A DNA stretch of 64,000 bases, from contig VZSF01001891.1 of assembly GCA_013398295.1 (NCBI GenBank), positions 1,550,001-1,614,000 on the forward strand, read 5' to 3'. Shown piece by piece: positions 62,801 to 64,000 of this stretch. A program made the position numbers and the translations under genes. Below the pieces are notes generated by a model. It was not told where the DNA came from. It saw only the letters and a program-made list of their open reading frames with translations, and ran no database searches. The DNA is from Chionis minor (Eukaryota > Chordata > Aves > Charadriiformes > Chionididae). How positions within the stretch are numbered: the stretch's first letter is position 1; the number at the start of each line of letters is the position of its first letter.

Positions 62801-63489
62801 TGGACTGTGCTGTCCAGTGACTGCAAAGTTGATATGAACCCAGGTAAATCATGAAGCCATCAGAAGGAGCGTCCTTGGTGTCACTGAGGGAATGCTTTGT
62901 ACGCGCAGACAAACCTGGATGACTTCAGCAGCTACTGAAATTCGGCTAATCTAAAACCAGTTCAGACTTGAAGTTTTTTGGTTCAGTCTTCCTTCAAACC
63001 TCTCTGGGATGCACTGCTATTTCTGAAGTGCTCTGACGGCTATATCACTAATTCATCACCACCACATCTTCCCCCCTCCATCCCATTCTGTTATTTAAAG
63101 GCAGTATCAAGTTTGGGATCTGCTTTTTCATGGGAACAATTATAGAGCAGTGAAACAGCATTTAAAGCAATGCATCAATTTACCAAGCTTTAATTGTATG
63201 CAGCTTTTAAATTAGCCCTCTTAATTCAAAATTTAACACATTTGCACTTTTGCATAAAGTGCTGCCCCAATTCATCAAAATTAAACTGTTTATTATACTG
63301 TGAATTGCTTACTTCAGGGTAGTAATCAGTGGTAGGTATCAGATGCTGAATTAGAGCATCCAGAGATGCTGAGGTAAGGTTTCCATCCTGGAAGATCAGT
63401 CCTCCTTGTTCGTCTTCTTTTGAAGTATGTAGATGAGGGCTGAAGCCACATGGGGTAAACATACTGGTGGAACTCAGCGTTTGGGGCAT
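35851..63489 (-). CDS. RASGEF1C: Ras-GEF domain family member 1C, complete CDS
   Basis: RasGEF1 proteins are cytoplasmic exchange factors that load Ras-family GTPases (Rap2 for characterised members). Thirteen coding exons were traced: 63489-63313, 61711-61589, 59000-58863, 53448-53236, 51137-51063, 47347-47252, 46195-46093, 45991-45912, 45281-45186, 39996-39901, 38542-38419, 36372-36300 and 35875-35851. Every border is AG/GT and every phase matches, giving 1419 nt or 472 aa plus stop (human about 466). The RasGEF N-terminal module spans roughly residues 43-175 and the CDC25-type catalytic domain roughly 200-455, including the conserved [16 protein letters not shown] and SRLKKTW segments. Paralog choice: [23 protein letters not shown] and a GKT C terminus match 1C better than 1B, and human RASGEF1C also maps to 5q35. 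The promoter and 5' UTR exons are outside the window. Confidence 0.94.
35989..36010. repeat. Perfect 10-bp inverted repeat, 2-nt loop
   Basis: TACATCTCTT, then GT, then AAGAGATGTA forms a perfect hairpin inside the last RASGEF1C intron (35876-36299). Confidence 0.85.
36300..36372 (-). CDS. RASGEF1C: RASGEF1C coding exon 12
   Basis: The exon is 73 nt. It completes Gly441 and encodes [20 protein letters not shown] then KSL plus two bases, the C-terminal family signature after the catalytic domain. The acceptor is TTTTCCAG and the donor GTAACC. Confidence 0.93.
36373..38418 (-). other. RASGEF1C intron 11
   Basis: 2.0 kb of intron without a recognised exon or repeat. The next intron upstream, 38543-39900, likewise holds no recognised exon but has a G+C-rich patch near 39080-39290. 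Confidence 0.65.
38419..38542 (-). CDS. RASGEF1C: RASGEF1C coding exon 11
   Basis: The exon is 124 nt, residues 400-440 plus one base. [20 protein letters not shown] is followed by [21 protein letters not shown]. Donor GTAAGA follows GATG. An open frame continues past the donor but is intronic. Confidence 0.95.
39901..39996 (-). CDS. RASGEF1C: RASGEF1C coding exon 10
   Basis: The exon is 96 nt, residues 368-399, [20 protein letters not shown] then [12 protein letters not shown]. It is the catalytic hairpin region, highly conserved among RasGEF1 paralogs. The acceptor ends TTCGCAG and the donor is GTAAGA. Confidence 0.95.
39997..45185 (-). other. RASGEF1C intron 9
   Basis: 5.2 kb of intron. 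It holds a CR1 tail (41462-41529), C-runs near 42525-42555 in a small duplication, and a G+C-rich patch with a (GAG)n stretch around 43060-43220. No exon was recognised. Confidence 0.65.
41462..41529 (+). mobile_element. CR1 LINE tail fragment
   Basis: GTTGGACTTGATGATCTTGA followed by CTCTTCCAACCCAAGCGATT and two ATTCTATG octamers is a classic avian CR1 3' end of about 70 bases. Confidence 0.9.
45186..45281 (-). CDS. RASGEF1C: RASGEF1C coding exon 9
   Basis: The exon is 96 nt, residues 336-367, [20 protein letters not shown] then [17 protein letters not shown] separates RasGEF1C from RasGEF1B (DPSSN). The donor is GTAGGT. Confidence 0.95.
45912..45991 (-). CDS. RASGEF1C: RASGEF1C coding exon 8
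   Basis: The exon is 80 nt. It completes Ser309 and encodes [20 protein letters not shown] then KFFILE, the part of the catalytic domain with the conserved SRLKKTW. Confidence 0.95.
46093..46195 (-). CDS. RASGEF1C: RASGEF1C coding exon 7
   Basis: The exon is 103 nt, residues 275-308 plus one base. [20 protein letters not shown] is followed by the signature [14 protein letters not shown]. The donor is GTGAGT. Only 101 nt of intron separates it from the next exon. Confidence 0.95.
47252..47347 (-). CDS. RASGEF1C: RASGEF1C coding exon 6
   Basis: The exon is 96 nt, residues 243-274, [20 protein letters not shown] then [12 protein letters not shown]. It belongs to the catalytic domain. The donor is a consensus GTAAGT. 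Confidence 0.94.
47348..51062 (-). other. RASGEF1C intron 5
   Basis: 3.7 kb of intron containing the (ATCC)n microsatellite at 50201-50275. No exon was recognised. Confidence 0.65.
50201..50275. repeat. (ATCC)n microsatellite with 12-bp higher-order unit
   Basis: An (ATCC)n array in which every third unit is GTCC, giving a 12-bp period (CCATCCATCCGT) over four regular repeats flanked by pure ATCC. The Ile-His-Pro-Ser frames across it are artefacts of the repeat. Confidence 0.97.
51063..51137 (-). CDS. RASGEF1C: RASGEF1C coding exon 5
   Basis: The exon is 75 nt and encodes [20 protein letters not shown] then LDGTK (residues 218-242). It uses a TAG acceptor preceded by a purine-containing, weak polypyrimidine tract (CCCCTCTAATAG). 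Confidence 0.92.
51425..51520 (+). mobile_element. MIR-like SINE relic
   Basis: CTCAGTTCTGTGCTTGGCGC, then CACAGACCTGCTGTGGCCCA, then TATTTCCCAGCTGTTAAACA, follows the sense order of a MIR core. It is heavily diverged. Confidence 0.4.
52978..53095 (-). mobile_element. MIR-like SINE relic
   Basis: GCATTTCACAAATGAGCAAG, then AAAGTGACGCGGCCCAAGAT, then CTCTTAACCAGTCACTCCCT, closely follows an antisense MIR. It is the clearest of the MIR-like relics here. Confidence 0.5.
53236..53448 (-). CDS. RASGEF1C: RASGEF1C coding exon 4
   Basis: The exon is 213 nt, residues 147-217. It begins [20 protein letters not shown] and ends with [15 protein letters not shown], the first helix of the CDC25 catalytic domain. 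Human has AYRKRM at its start. The donor is GTAAGC. Confidence 0.94.
54098..54769 (+). other. Unrecognised 223-codon open frame, antisense in RASGEF1C intron
   Basis: The frame is open for 223 codons ([17 protein letters not shown]...) on the strand opposite RASGEF1C. A second frame is open over 54246-54734. I recognise no domain, signal peptide or membrane segment. There is no visible CpG island or splice support. It may be a chance frame, a decayed retrocopy or an unclassified repeat. No function can be given. Confidence 0.2.
58555..58615 (+). mobile_element. MIR-like SINE relic
   Basis: CCTCAGATGTTCCATCTGTA followed by AAACGGAAATGG matches the most conserved part of the sense MIR core (CCTCAGTTTCC..CATCTGTAAAATGGGG). 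Confidence 0.5.
58863..59000 (-). CDS. RASGEF1C: RASGEF1C coding exon 3
   Basis: The exon is 138 nt, phase 0, residues 101-146. It includes [20 protein letters not shown], the helical core of the N-terminal module. The acceptor is TTCCAG and the donor GTGAGG. Confidence 0.94.
59001..61588 (-). other. RASGEF1C intron 2
   Basis: 2.6 kb of intron. No exon or clear repeat was recognised. The open frames in it are short and overlap on both strands. Confidence 0.6.
61589..61711 (-). CDS. RASGEF1C: RASGEF1C coding exon 2
   Basis: The exon is 123 nt, phase 0 at both ends, and encodes [20 protein letters not shown] and then [21 protein letters not shown] (residues 60-100) of the RasGEF N-terminal module. 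Confidence 0.94.
61712..63312 (-). other. RASGEF1C intron 1 (between coding exons 1 and 2)
   Basis: 1.6 kb of intron, in which no exon or clear repeat was recognised. Confidence 0.6.
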
Positions 63490-63495
63490 GCCTTC
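63313..63495 (-). CDS. RASGEF1C: RASGEF1C first coding exon
   Basis: The acceptor TTCTCTCTGTTGCAG precedes GAAGGC and the ATG at 63489-63487. The 59 codons begin [16 protein letters not shown] and end [15 protein letters not shown], matching the RasGEF1 N terminus, followed by donor GTAAGC. The frame stays open upstream through the acceptor, but MPQT is the family's conserved start. Confidence 0.92.
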
Positions 63496-64000
63496 CTGCA
63501 ACAGAGAGAAACTCACGTCAGGGGCGAGATCCGGCAGATTCACAGCCACATCTGTCTTCTGGTTGATTTGAAAAACACCAGCCACTAATGAGAGCTTCCT
63601 GCTCACAAAATTAACGCGATCCTTTCATTATAACCTCTTTTACAGTTGTCATTGGCAGATCATGCCTGAAATGGAAAATACACAGGAACATGGGAACACT
63701 GGGATTCATGCTTTTGGGCCAGAAAGGAGCGGCAGCTGCTTTGGGCTCCCACTCCAATGGAAAGCTCTGTGGTCATCCCCTTTGTGCTCCCAGCCCTGGT
63801 GAGTCCCATGTAGAAGTAAGATACTTGGGACTTGAACTGAGTAAGTTCCAGAGCTGTTGGCTTGAACCTCTGTCCCCCTGGGAATGAGGCAGGGAGGGAT
63901 TTAGGGTGGGAGAGGGAGAGAATGGGGCTGCCACCCCAGGCTTGCTCAGGATGGACCTGGAGAAATGCTCTGTGGCTCCCACGGGACAGGAGAGGCGTCG
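63496..64000 (-). other. RASGEF1C upstream intron (part)
   Basis: This lies upstream of the first coding exon's acceptor. No CpG island or promoter is visible, so the 5' UTR exon(s) and transcription start lie beyond the right edge. Confidence 0.6.

Noticed and set aside
63490..63606. In-frame extension upstream of the RASGEF1C start
   Set aside because: The upstream codons lie beyond a strong acceptor (TTCTCTCTGTTGCAG), and MPQT is the conserved family start.

Overview
This is a vertebrate nuclear genome window, most likely from a bird. All coding sequence is in short exons with canonical GT-AG splice sites, and the interspersed repeats include CR1 LINE 3' ends with the octamer tail (ATTCTATG-type) typical of avian genomes. 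There are no bacterial operons, CRISPR arrays or viral genomes. A 352-base run of N (6864-7215) and two single N's (22301, 24089) show a draft assembly.

Three protein-coding genes lie head-to-tail on the minus strand. From the left: (1) the 5' end of COL23A1, collagen XXIII, a type II transmembrane collagen (exon 1 at 6644-6859, exon 2 at 2182-2251; the rest lies beyond the left edge). (2) A complete CLK-family dual-specificity (LAMMER) kinase, called CLK4 from its sequence and its position beside COL23A1. It has 12 coding exons from 19873 down to 10536, which read through as a 477-residue protein, plus a non-coding first exon in a CpG island near 22.5 kb. (3) RASGEF1C, a Ras-family guanine nucleotide exchange factor, with 13 coding exons from 63489 down to 35851 giving a 472-residue protein. 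Its promoter and 5' UTR exons lie beyond the right edge. I rebuilt each gene by reading exon boundaries and checking that codon phase holds across every junction.

The rest is intron or intergenic DNA. 7.3-10.3 kb separates the COL23A1 promoter from the CLK4 3' end. 23-35.8 kb separates the CLK4 promoter from the RASGEF1C stop codon and must hold the RASGEF1C 3' UTR, whose end I could not fix. This DNA carries CR1 fragments, several faint MIR-like SINE relics, short tandem duplications and one (ATCC)n microsatellite.

The three genes are not a functional operon. CLK4 is a nuclear splicing kinase, RASGEF1C a cytoplasmic small-GTPase activator and COL23A1 a cell-surface collagen. The most interesting points are the conserved 91-nt frame-shifting CLK exon, which marks a splicing-autoregulation switch, the direct CLK4-RASGEF1C adjacency, a 223-codon unexplained open frame inside a RASGEF1C intron, and a gap over the COL23A1 start. 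I found no convincing new biological system.
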